Numbered from the stretch's first letter, positions 47,166-57,433 are shown. The stretch: 64,000 nt of DNA from Mycobacterium sp. ELW1 (GCF_008329905.1 NZ_CP032155.1:3286001-3350000); one strand, 5' to 3'. Notes: generated by a model from the letters alone, not told the origin. Made by a program: numbers and translations.

Positions 47166-48974
47166 CTACAGGTACTGGCCCAGGTTCGACTCGGTGTCGA
47201 TGGCCCGGCTGGCACTGCTGCTCTTGCCGGTGACCAGCGTGCGGATGTAGACGATCCGCTCGCCCTTCTTGCCCGAGATCCGCGCCCAGTCATCGGGATT
47301 CGTGGTGTTGGGCAGATCCTCGTTCTCGGCGAACTCGTCGACGATCGAGTCGAGCAGGTGCTGAATCCGAAGACCCCTCTGCCCGGTCTCCAGGACCGAC
47401 TTGATCGCGTACTTCTTGGCCCGGTCGACCACGTTCTGGATCATGGCGCCGGAGTTGAAGTCCTTGAAGTACATGACCTCCTTGTCACCGTTGGCGTAGG
47501 TGACTTCGAGGAATCGGTTGTCGTCGATCTCCGCGTACATCCGGTCGACGACCTTCTCGATCATCGCCCGGATGCACAGCCCCCGGTCACCGCCGAACTC
47601 GGCGAGATCGTCGGCGTTCACCGGCAGGTCCTCGGTGAGGTACTTGCTGAAAATGTCCAGTGCCGCTTCGGCATCCGGGCGTTCGATCTTGATCTTGACG
47701 TCCAGGCGACCGGGCCGCAGGATCGCCGGGTCGATCATGTCCTCGCGGTTGGACGCGCCGATCACGATGACGTTCTCCAGCCCCTCCACACCGTCGATCT
47801 CCGACAGCAGCTGAGGCACGACCGTCGTCTCGACATCGGAGCTGACACCGGTGCCGCGGGTACGGAAGATCGAGTCCATCTCGTCGAAGAACACGATGAC
47901 CGGCGTTCCCTCGGAAGCCTTTTCGCGCGCCCGCTGGAAAATCAGCCGGATGTGCCGTTCGGTCTCGCCGACGAACTTGTTCAGCAGCTCGGGGCCTTTG
48001 ATGTTGAGGAAGTACGACTTCGCCTCGCGGGCGTCGTCGCCGCGAACCTCGGCCATCTTCTTGGCCAGTGAATTGGCCACGGCCTTGGCGATCAGCGTCT
48101 TACCGCACCCGGGCGGGCCGTAGAGCAGCACACCTTTCGGCGGCCGCAGCGCGTACTCGCGGTACAGCTCCTTGTGCAGGAACGGCAACTCGACGGCGTC
48201 GCGGATCTGCTCGATCTGGCGGGTGAGGCCGCCGATGTCGCTGTAGGCGACGTCGGGCACCTCTTCGAGAACCAGATCCTCGACCTCGGCCTTCGGAATC
48301 CGCTCGAAGGCGTAGCCGGCCTTGGTGTCGACCAACAGCGAGTCACCTGGGCGCAGCTTGCGGGGACGCAGATCGTCGTCGTCGAGTTCCTCGGCCACGT
48401 CGGCAGGCAGGTCCTCGATGGCGACCAGCGGTTCGGCCAGCCACACGATGCGTTCCTCGTCGGCATGCCCGACGACGAGCGCCCGATGTCCGTCGGCGAG
48501 GATCTCGCGGAGGGTGGAGATCTCCCCCACCGATTCGAAGTTTCCGGCTTCCACGACCGTCAGCGCCTCGTTGAGGCGAACCGTCTGGCCCTGCTTCAGA
48601 GCCTTCACGTCGATGTTCGGGGAGCACGTGAGCCGCATCTTGCGGCCGGAGGTGAACACGTCGACGGTGTCGTCCTCGTGGGAGCCCAACAGGACGCCGT
48701 ATCCACTCGGCGGTTGACCGAGCCGGTCGACCTCTTCGCGCAGAGCGAGCAACTGCTGACGGGCTTCCTTGAGGGTGTCCATCAGCTTGGCGTTGCGCGA
48801 TGCCAGGGAGTCGATGCGCGCCTCGAGCTGATGCACATCACGAGCACTGCGGGCGCCGCCCTGTGCACTCATGGCGTTCTCCAGCTGATCGCGCAGCACT
48901 GACGCCTCGCGGCGCAGCTCTTCTAGTTCGGCGGCGTCTTCGCCGGACAGCTGGGGTTCTTGTGCCTCGCTCAT
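47166..48974 (-). CDS. mpa: proteasome-associated AAA+ ATPase Mpa (ARC)
   Basis: 602 residues. It forms a hexameric ring that binds Pup, unfolds pupylated proteins and feeds them to the proteasome. N-terminal coiled coil at ~15-95 ([19 protein letters not shown]...[20 protein letters not shown]), two OB-fold interdomains, then the AAA+ domain with Walker A GPPGCGKT, Walker [11 protein letters not shown] and the SRH region ([17 protein letters not shown]). The C-terminus ends G-Q-Y-L, the proteasome-docking motif. ATG 48974 follows AAAGGAG; the longer frame was rejected as unlike the family. Confidence 0.97.
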   Translation of the reverse strand: MSEAQEPQLSGEDAAELEELRREASVLRDQLENAMSAQGGARSARDVHQLEARIDSLASRNAKLMDTLKEARQQLLALREEVDRLGQPPSGYGVLLGSHEDDTVDVFTSGRKMRLTCSPNIDVKALKQGQTVRLNEALTVVEAGNFESVGEISTLREILADGHRALVVGHADEERIVWLAEPLVAIEDLPADVAEELDDDDLRPRKLRPGDSLLVDTKAGYAFERIPKAEVEDLVLEEVPDVAYSDIGGLTRQIEQIRDAVELPFLHKELYREYALRPPKGVLLYGPPGCGKTLIAKAVANSLAKKMAEVRGDDAREAKSYFLNIKGPELLNKFVGETERHIRLIFQRAREKASEGTPVIVFFDEMDSIFRTRGTGVSSDVETTVVPQLLSEIDGVEGLENVIVIGASNREDMIDPAILRPGRLDVKIKIERPDAEAALDIFSKYLTEDLPVNADDLAEFGGDRGLCIRAMIEKVVDRMYAEIDDNRFLEVTYANGDKEVMYFKDFNSGAMIQNVVDRAKKYAIKSVLETGQRGLRIQHLLDSIVDEFAENEDLPNTTNPDDWARISGKKGERIVYIRTLVTGKSSSASRAIDTESNLGQYL

Positions 48975-49121
48975 GTTGCGCTCCTTTCCCACACCGAGAG
49001 TTGGCGCGGTGGATACCTCAACGCTACCGGCCCAACCTCGATCATGTGCGTGCGGGGAATTTCGACACACTGGCAACACTGTTAATCTCTCTAATGAGTC
49101 GGGCAGATCGAGAGGACAGCC

Positions 49122-49616
49122 GTGACCCTGAAAGTCCTAGCCACGGGCGTTGCCGCCGCAGCCATCATCGGCGGCGTTGCCGCCGGTGTGACTTCGGTTG
49201 CATTCAGCTCGCCGGTGCCCGCACCGGCCGTGCAGCCCGTCGTCTTCGGCGCACCGATGCCGCAGACGCCGGCGCCGGAGCTCCAGAGCCAGCTTGTCGA
49301 AACCCTGAACGGGATCCAGGGCGGCGGGTCGTTCTCCGGCTCCAAGGCCTCGTACATCCAGTTCGGGCTGGGCCGCTTCGAGGGCATCGCCGCAGACCGC
49401 GCGTTCAACAACGCGTCGGCCAAGGGCCTGCTCCCGTTGAGCTTCAACGTCGCCGACATCGACCAGGAAGGCCCGACCGCGACGGCGAATGTCACCGCGA
49501 CCGCGCCCAATGGTCAGACCGCGACCCAGAGCATCCAGTTCGTCGAAGGCCCCAGCCCCAGCGGCTGGCAGCTGACCAAGCAGTCGGCGCTAACGCTGAT
49601 GCAAGGAGCCGGCTGA
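49122..49616 (+). CDS. secreted MTB12/CFP-2-like antigen
   Basis: 164 residues. Signal peptide about 1-30 ([25 protein letters not shown]), then a mature domain with the MTB12 landmarks: [34 protein letters not shown] and the C-terminal [20 protein letters not shown]12 (Rv2376c) is a culture-filtrate antigen of unknown function. GTG 49122 has AGAGGAC upstream. It is followed 11 bp later by lppK, which has the same domain pattern, so the two are probably a duplicated secreted and lipid-anchored pair. Confidence 0.87.
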   Translation: MTLKVLATGVAAAAIIGGVAAGVTSVAFSSPVPAPAVQPVVFGAPMPQTPAPELQSQLVETLNGIQGGGSFSGSKASYIQFGLGRFEGIAADRAFNNASAKGLLPLSFNVADIDQEGPTATANVTATAPNGQTATQSIQFVEGPSPSGWQLTKQSALTLMQGAG

Positions 49617-49627
49617 GTCAGCGCGGG

Positions 49628-50176
49628 ATGCGACACCCGTTCTTCGTAGGTTTGAGCGCCGCCACAATCGTGGCGGCGCTCAGCCTCTCGGGGTGTTCTG
49701 ACCACGTCGAGCCGAAATCGGCCCCGAGCCCGTTCGAGCAGTCGTCGACGCCGTTGGCGCCGGCTGACCACAACGCTGCTCCGCTGCCGGCACCCGACGC
49801 GCTGACCGATGTGCTCTACCGGCTGGCCGATCCGGCGGTGAAAGGGGCAGACAAGCTTCAGCTGGTCGAGTCCACCACGCCGGCCGACGCCGCGACCATC
49901 GACAAGTTCGCGGCGGCGCTGCGCGACGGCGGGTTCACACCGCTGACGTTCACCGCCTCCGAGATCCGGTGGTCGGATCGCCGCCCCGACGATGCGCTGG
50001 CATCGATCAACGTCACCACCTCGAACCCGGCCAACCCCGGTAACTTCACCTTTCCGATGGAGTTCCGGCAGGACCGCGGCGGCTGGCAGCTTTCTCGTGA
50101 GACCGCCGACATGCTGCTGGCCTTCGGCAATGCCCGTGGCGGTGCGAGCCCGGCCAGTCCGACCCCGACGCCCTGA
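49628..50176 (+). CDS. lppK: lipoprotein LppK
   Basis: 182 residues. Lipobox L-S-G-C with lipidation at Cys23. After a Pro/Ser-rich linker, the domain (DALTDVLYRLADPAVKGADKLQLVESTTPADAATIDKFAAALRDGG...FPMEFRQDRGGWQLSRETADMLLAF) resembles the MTB12 fold of the upstream gene. In M. tuberculosis lppK (Rv2116) also follows mpa. ATG 49628 lies 11 bp after the upstream stop; a poor SD (CGCGGG). Confidence 0.88.
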   Translation: MRHPFFVGLSAATIVAALSLSGCSDHVEPKSAPSPFEQSSTPLAPADHNAAPLPAPDALTDVLYRLADPAVKGADKLQLVESTTPADAATIDKFAAALRDGGFTPLTFTASEIRWSDRRPDDALASINVTTSNPANPGNFTFPMEFRQDRGGWQLSRETADMLLAFGNARGGASPASPTPTP

Positions 50177-51327
<1,151 letters not shown>

Positions 51328-51369
51328 TCAGCCTGCCATAGCGGACTCGCCGCGCCGCATACCGTCACC

Positions 51370-51392
51370 TTGTCGGCACACCGTCCTAGGCT
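51370..51392 (+). promoter_or_regulatory. PafBC-type (RecA-NDp-like) promoter, leaderless
   Basis: TTGTCGGCA (51370-51378), 8 bp, then TAGGCT (51387-51392). The known consensus is TTGTCRGTG-N8-TANNNT; 7 of 9 bases of the first element match and the spacing is exact. The -10 ends 6 bp before ATG 51399, so the mRNA would start at the ATG. Confidence 0.6.
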
Positions 51393-51398
51393 GCAGTT

Positions 51399-52244
51399 AT
51401 GTCAGATCAGGTGCTGCAGGCGTCGCGTCCCGCGTTGTCGCCGTCGCGGGCCGCCGACTTCAAGCAGTGCCCGCTGCTGTACCGCTTCCGGGCCGTTGAC
51501 CGGCTGCCCGAGCCGCCGTCGACCGCTCAGCTGCGGGGTTCGGTGGTGCACGCCGCCCTCGAGCAGCTGTACGGTTTGCCGGCCGCCGAGCGTGGCCCGG
51601 ATACCGCATTGTCGTTGGTCGACCCGGCGTGGGAGCGGGTGCTGTCCGAACACCCGGACTTCGCCGGCGATTTCACCGACGAGCAGCGCACCCAGCTCGT
51701 CGCGGAGGCACGCGCCCTGCTGACCGGCTACTACCGACTCGAGGACCCGACCCGCTTCGATCCACAGAGCTGCGAGCAACGGATCGAGGTCGAACTGGCC
51801 GACGGAACGCTGCTGCGCGGTTTCGTCGACCGGATCGACGTCGCGGGCACCGGCGAGCTCCGGGTGGTGGACTACAAGACCGGGAAGGCACCACCGGAGG
51901 CCAGGGCACTCGCGGAGTTCAAGGCGCTGTTTCAGATGAAGTTCTACGCCGTCGCATTGCTGCGTTCCCGTGAGGTGCTGGCCAGCCGATTGCGGCTGAT
52001 CTATCTGGCGGACGGCCAGGTGCTCGACTACTCCCCTGCGCTCGACGAGCTGCTTCGCTTCGAGAAGACTCTGATGGCGATCTGGCGCGCCATCCAATCG
52101 GCCGGTGCGACAGGCGATTTCCGGGCCAACCCCTCGCGCCTGTGTAACTGGTGCAGCCATCAGGCGCTCTGTCCGGCGTATGGCGGCACGCCGCCGCCCT
52201 ATCCCGGCTGGCCCGAACAGATCGGCGGCGAGCCGGCCGCATGA
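51399..52244 (+). CDS. RecB-family PD-(D/E)XK nuclease with Fe-S cluster (Rv2119-like)
   Basis: 281 residues. Starts LSPSRAADFKQCPLLYRFRAVDRLP with the first Cys of an AddB-like [4Fe-4S] cluster; the other three are at the C-terminus in CNWCSHQALC. Nuclease residues: LRGSVVHAALEQLYG (His), GFVDRIDV (Asp) and RVVDYKTGKAP (Asp-x-Lys), followed by the QxxxY motif (FQMKFYAVAL). This is a stand-alone exonuclease likely to act in DNA repair. A PafBC-type promoter lies directly upstream. Its stop overlaps the thioesterase ATG (ATGA). Confidence 0.93.
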   Translation: MSDQVLQASRPALSPSRAADFKQCPLLYRFRAVDRLPEPPSTAQLRGSVVHAALEQLYGLPAAERGPDTALSLVDPAWERVLSEHPDFAGDFTDEQRTQLVAEARALLTGYYRLEDPTRFDPQSCEQRIEVELADGTLLRGFVDRIDVAGTGELRVVDYKTGKAPPEARALAEFKALFQMKFYAVALLRSREVLASRLRLIYLADGQVLDYSPALDELLRFEKTLMAIWRAIQSAGATGDFRANPSRLCNWCSHQALCPAYGGTPPPYPGWPEQIGGEPAA

Positions 52245-53029
52245 GCTGTTACTATCGGCGGCTCGGAATCGACGGCGAGGCAGAGCTTTTCGCGTCGACC
52301 GACGACACCCGGAGCAACTGGAATTCCGACATCCAGCACGGGTCGCCGCCGCTGGCATTGTTGACCAAGGCGATCGAGGCGAAGCTGTCCGACGGTATGC
52401 GGATCGGCCGGTTGACTCTGGACATCCTGGGGGCGATACCGATCACCGAGATGCGGGTGCAGGCCAGGGTTGACCGGCCGGGCAGCCGCATTGCGCTGCT
52501 CTCGGCCGAGATGTCGGCGGAGCGTCCCGACGGTCCGCCGCGCGCCGTGGCTCGGGTGACGGCCTGGGCGTTGGCCACCTCCGATACCGCCGACGCCGCA
52601 ACCGATCGCTATCCACCGCTGATCGAGGGCCCCACCGCACCGCTGGAGCTGCACTGGAAGGATGCGCACGGCTACGTCGAGTCGGTGGAATGGCGGCGGC
52701 AGTACGACGGATCCGACAGCGGCACCGTGTATTGGATGTCGCCCATTTCCAATCTGGTGGACGACGAGCCCACCACCGCGCTCGAGCGACTCGCCATGGT
52801 GGTCGACTCCGCGAATGGCATTGGCGCCGCGATAGATCCGCAGAAGTTCATCTACATGAACACCGACACGGCGGTGCATCTGCATCGCGCGCCGGTGGGC
52901 AGCGATTTCGGTGTGCGCGCTCGCGGATCCATCGGGCCGGACGGGATCGGGGTGACCACGGCCGAGTTGTTCGACCGCGACGGATTCATCGGAACCTCGG
53001 CGCAGACGCTGCTGGTGCAGCGCCGGTAG
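52241..53029 (+). CDS. acyl-CoA thioesterase-like double hot-dog protein
   Basis: 262 residues. First half contains NSDIQHGSPPLALLTKAIEAKLSDGMRIGRLTLDIL (HGG-like glycine replaced by HGS), second half contains TTALERLAMVVDSANGIGAAIDPQKFIYMNTDTAVHLHRAP, the usual hot-dog repeat of TesB-type thioesterases. Likely substrate is a fatty acyl-CoA; no data. ATG 52241 overlaps the nuclease stop by 4 bp, so the two are co-translated although functionally unrelated by family. Confidence 0.78.
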   Translation: MSCYYRRLGIDGEAELFASTDDTRSNWNSDIQHGSPPLALLTKAIEAKLSDGMRIGRLTLDILGAIPITEMRVQARVDRPGSRIALLSAEMSAERPDGPPRAVARVTAWALATSDTADAATDRYPPLIEGPTAPLELHWKDAHGYVESVEWRRQYDGSDSGTVYWMSPISNLVDDEPTTALERLAMVVDSANGIGAAIDPQKFIYMNTDTAVHLHRAPVGSDFGVRARGSIGPDGIGVTTAELFDRDGFIGTSAQTLLVQRR

Positions 53030-53048
53030 GCAGCCTATATCTACTTGC

Positions 53049-53060
53049 GTCTATATAGAC
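53049..53060 (+). promoter_or_regulatory. palindromic operator candidate for the ArsR operon
   Basis: GTCTATATAGAC is a perfect 12-bp palindrome 20 bp before the GTG of the ArsR gene, with partly symmetric flanks (CTAC...GTAG). This spacing fits autorepression. Confidence 0.55.
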
Positions 53061-53080
53061 GTAGTGCAATACTCGGAGAT

Positions 53081-53395
53081 GTGGACGTCTTCGAGGCAGT
53101 CGCCGAACCAAATCGCCGGGTGTTGCTGGATACCTTGGCCGCCGGTGATCGCACCGCCGGGGAACTCGTTGCGGCACTGCCGGATCTGACGCAACCCTCG
53201 GTGTCGCGGCATCTGCGCATCCTGCGGGAAGTCGGGCTGGTCGAGGTCCGCCCGGATGCGCAACGCAGGATCTACGCGCTGCGCGCCGACGGACTTGTCG
53301 CGATCGACAGCTGGATCGAGCAGTACCGCCAGTTCTGGAGCGGCCACCTCGACGCGCTCGAACGCCACTTGAAGACGACCAAGGAGAGCTCATGA
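53081..53395 (+). CDS. ArsR-family transcriptional regulator
   Basis: 104 residues, a winged-helix repressor: VFEAVAEPNRRVLLDTLAAGDRTAGELVAAL, recognition helix LTQPSVSRHLRILREVGLVEVR and wing RPDAQRRIYAL. No Cys metal site is present, so it belongs to the non-metal group that usually pairs with an SRPBCC protein. GTG 53081 gives the standard start M-D-V-F; a longer start at 53045 would put the operator in the coding region. The end overlaps the SRPBCC gene by 4 bp. Confidence 0.87.
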   Translation: MDVFEAVAEPNRRVLLDTLAAGDRTAGELVAALPDLTQPSVSRHLRILREVGLVEVRPDAQRRIYALRADGLVAIDSWIEQYRQFWSGHLDALERHLKTTKESS

Positions 53396-53898
53396 CCACC
53401 CGCGAGGGCCGGCTCAGCATCGAAAATGACCGGGCAGTGCTGACTTTCGAGCGCCGACTCCCCCACCCTGTCGAGCGGGTGTGGGACGCGATCACCAACC
53501 CGGAGGAACGCAGCAAATGGATGGGTGACACCACCATCGACGCCCGCGAGGGCGGGACGATCGACATGATCCCTGCCGCACCACCGATCCCGGCCGACGA
53601 GAAAAGGATGGCGGGCCGCATCCTGGTGTGGGATCCGCCGCATGTCTTCGAGCACGAATGGAACCAGCGGATCGTCGAACCCGGGGTTGTGCGTTACGAG
53701 TTGGTTCCCGACGGCGACGGAACGCTGCTGCGATTCAGTCACCGCGGGCTTGGTGTGCGCAACGCCAACGGTTTTCGGCCCGGGACGCATGCCTACCTGG
53801 ACCGCCTCGAGGCCTATATGTCCGGGGGCGAGATACCCGACTGGCAGGAGCGCTACCGCGAGGTGGCCGAGAGTGCATACGGAGGACAAGCATGGTGA
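53392..53898 (+). CDS. SRPBCC (AHSA1-type) domain protein
   Basis: 168 residues. The START-like fold is seen as RRLPHPVERVWDAITNPEERSKWMGD, GGTIDMIPAAPP, GRILVWDPPHVFEHEW and RYELVPDGDGTLLRFSHRGL. It offers a hydrophobic ligand cavity. Paired with an ArsR regulator (4-bp overlap) this protein may bind the inducing ligand or detoxify it; unproven. Confidence 0.85.
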   Translation: MTTREGRLSIENDRAVLTFERRLPHPVERVWDAITNPEERSKWMGDTTIDAREGGTIDMIPAAPPIPADEKRMAGRILVWDPPHVFEHEWNQRIVEPGVVRYELVPDGDGTLLRFSHRGLGVRNANGFRPGTHAYLDRLEAYMSGGEIPDWQERYREVAESAYGGQAW

Positions 53899-54485
53899 CA
53901 CCGCACGTGGTGGTGGCATCTCACTCAGGCTTCGGCCACACCGCGACCTTGGCGCAGGCCGTGGCGCGGGGAGCGTCGGCGGCGGGAGCACAGGTCCGGC
54001 GGATAGCGGTCGACACCCTCGGCGACGACGATTGGCCGATACTCGATGCGGCCGACGCGATCATTTTCGGCTGCCCCACGTACATGGGAAACGTGTCGGC
54101 CGGTTTTCAGGCTTTCGCCGAACGCACCGGCCGGCGCTGCATGGAGGGCACCTGGCGCGACAAGGTGGGTGCGGGCTTCACCAACTCCGGATCGAAGGCC
54201 GGTGACAAGCTACAGACCCTCAGCGCGCTTGCGGTGTTCGCCGCCCAGCATCACATGCACTGGGTCAACCTCGGCCTGACTGCGGGATGGAACACCAGCG
54301 CCGCAAGCGAATTCGACCTGAATCGGCTGGGCTTCTGGCTGGGCGCCGGTGCCTCGACCGATGTCGACGCCGACCCGACCGCGGTACACGACGCCGATCT
54401 GCGCACCTGCGAACACCTTGGCCATCGCGTCACCTCGGTGACGCGACAGCTTCTGGCCGGACGCGAGCTCTGCGCGGCACCCTAG
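53892..54485 (+). CDS. flavodoxin-family / WrbA-like quinone reductase
   Basis: 197 residues. FMN phosphate-binding loop HVVVASHSGFGHTATLAQAV at the N-terminus, then DAIIFGCPTYMGNVSAGFQAFAERT and GAGFTNSGSKAGDKLQTLSAL, typical of NAD(P)H:quinone oxidoreductases. Third gene of the ArsR-SRPBCC operon; it overlaps the SRPBCC gene by 7 bp. ATG 53892 follows GGAGGA. Likely role: two-electron reduction of quinones or nitroaromatics when the operon is induced. Confidence 0.87.
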   Translation: MVTPHVVVASHSGFGHTATLAQAVARGASAAGAQVRRIAVDTLGDDDWPILDAADAIIFGCPTYMGNVSAGFQAFAERTGRRCMEGTWRDKVGAGFTNSGSKAGDKLQTLSALAVFAAQHHMHWVNLGLTAGWNTSAASEFDLNRLGFWLGAGASTDVDADPTAVHDADLRTCEHLGHRVTSVTRQLLAGRELCAAP

Positions 54486-55924
54486 AAGGGTGGTGGGTCG
54501 TCCGAATCGGGTGGCGCCGGCCCGGCAGACGACAGTGAGCGTTCAGCCCGATTGCGGGCGCGCTCCGCCTCAATCTGGTGGCCGCGGTTCTGCCGCCGGG
54601 TCGTTCGACGCTTCGGCATCATTACCGAGCGGTCACCACAGCGATGCGCTATCGGTTTCGGACTCGGGGGCGGACCGGTAGGAGTCATCAACCCGGGAAA
54701 CAGCAGGAGGCTGCCGGGCGTCGTCACGTAGATTTCGCCATTGGGCAAAGTCCAGATCACCGTGCCGTCGGGCAGCTGCTGATCCCTCCAGCCCCAGAAA
54801 GTCTTGAGAATGTGATGTTCTCGGCATAGGCACTTCAGATTGGAGGCGTGTGTCGCCCCGCGCGGCCACGGAACAGTGTGGTCGATGTCGCAATGGGTGG
54901 CCGGGCGGTCACAACCAGGTGCCCGGCAGGTGAGGTCGCGGGCTCGCACGAAATCGGCAAGCGCACGCGAGGGGTGGTAATCGCAGTCGGACAGTATGTC
55001 GACGGGAATGGTCACCGGACGCTGACGCGCGGTGGCCTTCAACCCGGCGAGCTCTTCTGCCGAGATCAGCTCACCGCTGTCGAGCAGGTAGGCGGGTTTG
55101 TTGGATGTGCCATCGAGCGTGGACTGCTCGGCGACGACATGAATGACGACCGACCCTGCTGGCTTTTCCGTTGCGGTGCAGTCGGGTTCGCCGCAGTCGC
55201 AGGGAAGTCGGTCAATGCCGGTGCCGAGCGCTCCCAGCGCGTCGGAGCGACGTTGTCCCATCGTGCGCGGATCGCTCTCGCACACGGACTTCGCCAGAGT
55301 GTTGAGCCGCTTTTCGAGGGCCGCCGCGTGGCCGGTGGACAGCCGTGCCGTCAGGTCCACGTACCCGTCACAAGACTCCCAGAAGGTGACATCACGATCA
55401 CTACCGCGATCTTTCATCCGCCGAACCGCATCCGGGTCTCGCCGAACCACGAGCTCGTCGATCTCACTGGCGAGTCTGCCCCGGGTCATCGACGGCCAGC
55501 GGGCAACGCGGGCGGCCAGGTCCGCATCGAGTTCAGCCATGGTGTCGACGTCGGTGACGAGATGGGTTCGGAAGACGATCGTTTGATACAGCCGGCAATC
55601 GATATCGCCGGCCTCGAATACAGCAGCGACTGCAGGCAACCGCAGCATCGCCAATGCGTAGTTCATGTAGCTGTTGGCCTTGGCCAGGCTGAGCCGCAGT
55701 GCGGCAGCGACTTCGGCGCCGACGGTGGCCCACGTGTCCACGGCCCAGTCTTCGCGTTCACCGTGCTCTACCCGGCGCAGTTCGAAGAGGTCGGCGATTG
55801 CGCGCAGCCGAAGTGCGGCCGCTTGATTCTCCAGCCGCGCCGCGTTGGTCAGCCGGTAAACCAGGCCGCGCGAGCCATCGGTGTCGGGCGACTCGAACGG
55901 CCGACCTGGCCATTCATCGAACAT
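54482..55924 (-). CDS. 13E12-family DUF222/HNH protein, SOS-controlled, second copy
   Basis: 480 residues. DUF222 about 30-310 and a complete HNH motif at the end: CRAPGCDRPATHCDIDHTVPWPRGATHASNLKCLCREHHILKTF, closer to a canonical HNH nuclease than the copy at 20 kb, then a long basic tail. The ATG at 55924 lies inside a perfect SOS box. The tail overlaps the flavodoxin gene by 4 bp. Only about 30 codons of DUF222 similarity are shared word for word with the first copy, so the two are not recent duplicates. Confidence 0.87.
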   Translation of the reverse strand: MFDEWPGRPFESPDTDGSRGLVYRLTNAARLENQAAALRLRAIADLFELRRVEHGEREDWAVDTWATVGAEVAAALRLSLAKANSYMNYALAMLRLPAVAAVFEAGDIDCRLYQTIVFRTHLVTDVDTMAELDADLAARVARWPSMTRGRLASEIDELVVRRDPDAVRRMKDRGSDRDVTFWESCDGYVDLTARLSTGHAAALEKRLNTLAKSVCESDPRTMGQRRSDALGALGTGIDRLPCDCGEPDCTATEKPAGSVVIHVVAEQSTLDGTSNKPAYLLDSGELISAEELAGLKATARQRPVTIPVDILSDCDYHPSRALADFVRARDLTCRAPGCDRPATHCDIDHTVPWPRGATHASNLKCLCREHHILKTFWGWRDQQLPDGTVIWTLPNGEIYVTTPGSLLLFPGLMTPTGPPPSPKPIAHRCGDRSVMMPKRRTTRRQNRGHQIEAERARNRAERSLSSAGPAPPDSDDPPPF

Positions 55925-55932
55925 GTGTTCGA
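55917..55932 (-). promoter_or_regulatory. LexA SOS box overlapping the start of the second 13E12 gene
   Basis: TCGAAC-ACAT-GTTCGA on the minus strand is a perfect mycobacterial SOS box. The start codon (55924-55922) falls in its centre, so LexA would occupy the initiation site. The -10 is unclear (TACTCG five bases upstream is a poor match). Confidence 0.85.
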
Positions 55933-56072
55933 GTATGCCACCGGCCTACGACATTGATTCTGTTAAACGGGTTCGGGTGAGATGGTCTTGGCCGTTCGCC
56001 GTTGGTGATGACTCGTGGTCCGACTGATGCCCTGTTGGGTTGTCTTCCAATTGATTTGTCTCACCAGCGCCG

Positions 56073-56176
56073 TGCGGTCAGGCACCGCAAACGAGAGCCC
56101 GGCGGGGCGGACATGACTTAATCAGGAGCCTGGACAGTTCCCTCGTCAATGTCTTGTCTGCCCGTCCCGCCGGGTT
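56073..56176 (+). ncRNA. candidate bridge RNA region of the IS110 element
   Basis: Upstream of the transposase, TGCGGT/ACCGCA forms a hairpin (56073-56089). Next comes a long two-part stem: 56096-56108 pairs with 56164-56176 (13 bp including two G-U), then 56110-56117 pairs with 56145-56153 (8 bp, one bulged A), enclosing a 27-nt loop. IS110 elements of the IS621 group encode a target-guiding bridge RNA in exactly this non-coding left end. The assignment is by position and folding only. Confidence 0.5.
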
Positions 56177-56215
56177 GTCACCCACCGCCGCAAAACGGAG
56201 AGGACACCCACCATC

Positions 56216-57433
56216 GTGACATCCCCACGCCGCGTCGTCATCGGCGTCGATACCCATCTCGACACCATTCACCTCGCAGCACTGACCGATAGCGGTCAAC
56301 CCCTCGGCGATGCCGAATTCAGGACCAACCCGACCGGCTACTACGTCGCGATCACCTGGGCCCGAAGCTTCGGGGAGGTGTTCATTGCCGGGGTGGAGGG
56401 CACCAGCAGCTACGGCGCCGGGTTCACCCAAGCGTTGCAGGACAACGATATTCACGTCGTCGAAGTCAATCGGCCCGACCGCGGCGCTCGGCGCCGTCAC
56501 GGCAAGTCCGACCCGTTGGATGCCTACAGTGCCGCCCGCGCGGTGCTATCCGGTCACGGTCTAGCAGTTCCCAAAGACCGCACCACCGGTGCGCTCAAAG
56601 CCCTCCTGATCGCCCGCCGTGGCGGCATCAAAGCCCGCAGCGCAGCCATCCAGCAGATCAAAGACCTGCTCGTCACCGCACCGGCTGACCTGCGCGAGCG
56701 CTACCGCCGCTACCCGACAACCTTGCGGCTGGTGCAGGCGTTAGCGCGCTGCCGGCCCACCGCCCACCACGACCCGACCACTAACGCGGTCCTCACCGCC
56801 TGCAAAGCCCTGGCCCAGCGCATCGAGTTCCTCGAGCGCCAAATCGGCGAGCTGACCACCCAACTCGACACCATGACCCGCGCCCTGAACCCCGCGCTAC
56901 GCGCCGCCTTCGGGGTAGGTCCCGACACCGCCGCCCAGTTGCTGATCACCGCCGGCGCCAACACCGACCGACTGCGCTCCGAGGCCGCCTTCGCCCGCCT
57001 CGCCGGGGTGGCCCCTATCCCGGCCTCCTCCGGCAAAACCACCCGCCACCGGCTCTCCCGCGGCGGAGACCGAGCCGCCAACAACGCCCTGCACCGCATC
57101 GCGCTGGTCCGCTGGTCTCACGACGAACACACCCGCACCTACGCCGCCCGCCAACTCGCCGCCGGCAGATCCAAAAAAGACGTCCTGCGCCTACTCAAAC
57201 GCGCCATCGCCCGCGAGATGTTCAAACACCTCACCGCACCCTGCCCAATCGATGACTACAGCGACCTCAGACCCACCCGACAAGCCCGAAACATCACCCT
57301 GACCAGCGCCGCACAACACCTCGGCGTCTGGCCCACCGTCATCTCACGACTCGAACGCGGACTCCAACGCCACGACACCCTGGCCACCACCTACCGCCAC
57401 TGGCTCAACACCCACCACATTGACGCCGCTTGA
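56216..57433 (+). CDS. IS110-family transposase (DEDD)
   Basis: 405 residues, intact. RuvC-like N-terminal domain with the tetrad Asp12 (GVDTH), Glu61 (VEGTSSYG), Asp99 and Asp102 (KSDPLDAYSAA). Central coiled coil about 195-225, then the C-terminal transposase_20 domain with FGVGPDTAAQLLITAGA and GVAPIPASSGKTTRHRLSRGGDRAANNALHRI containing the nucleophilic Ser. GTG 56216 has GGAGAGGAC upstream. No frameshift or stop is seen, so the element may be active. Confidence 0.94.
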   Translation: MTSPRRVVIGVDTHLDTIHLAALTDSGQPLGDAEFRTNPTGYYVAITWARSFGEVFIAGVEGTSSYGAGFTQALQDNDIHVVEVNRPDRGARRRHGKSDPLDAYSAARAVLSGHGLAVPKDRTTGALKALLIARRGGIKARSAAIQQIKDLLVTAPADLRERYRRYPTTLRLVQALARCRPTAHHDPTTNAVLTACKALAQRIEFLERQIGELTTQLDTMTRALNPALRAAFGVGPDTAAQLLITAGANTDRLRSEAAFARLAGVAPIPASSGKTTRHRLSRGGDRAANNALHRIALVRWSHDEHTRTYAARQLAAGRSKKDVLRLLKRAIAREMFKHLTAPCPIDDYSDLRPTRQARNITLTSAAQHLGVWPTVISRLERGLQRHDTLATTYRHWLNTHHIDAA

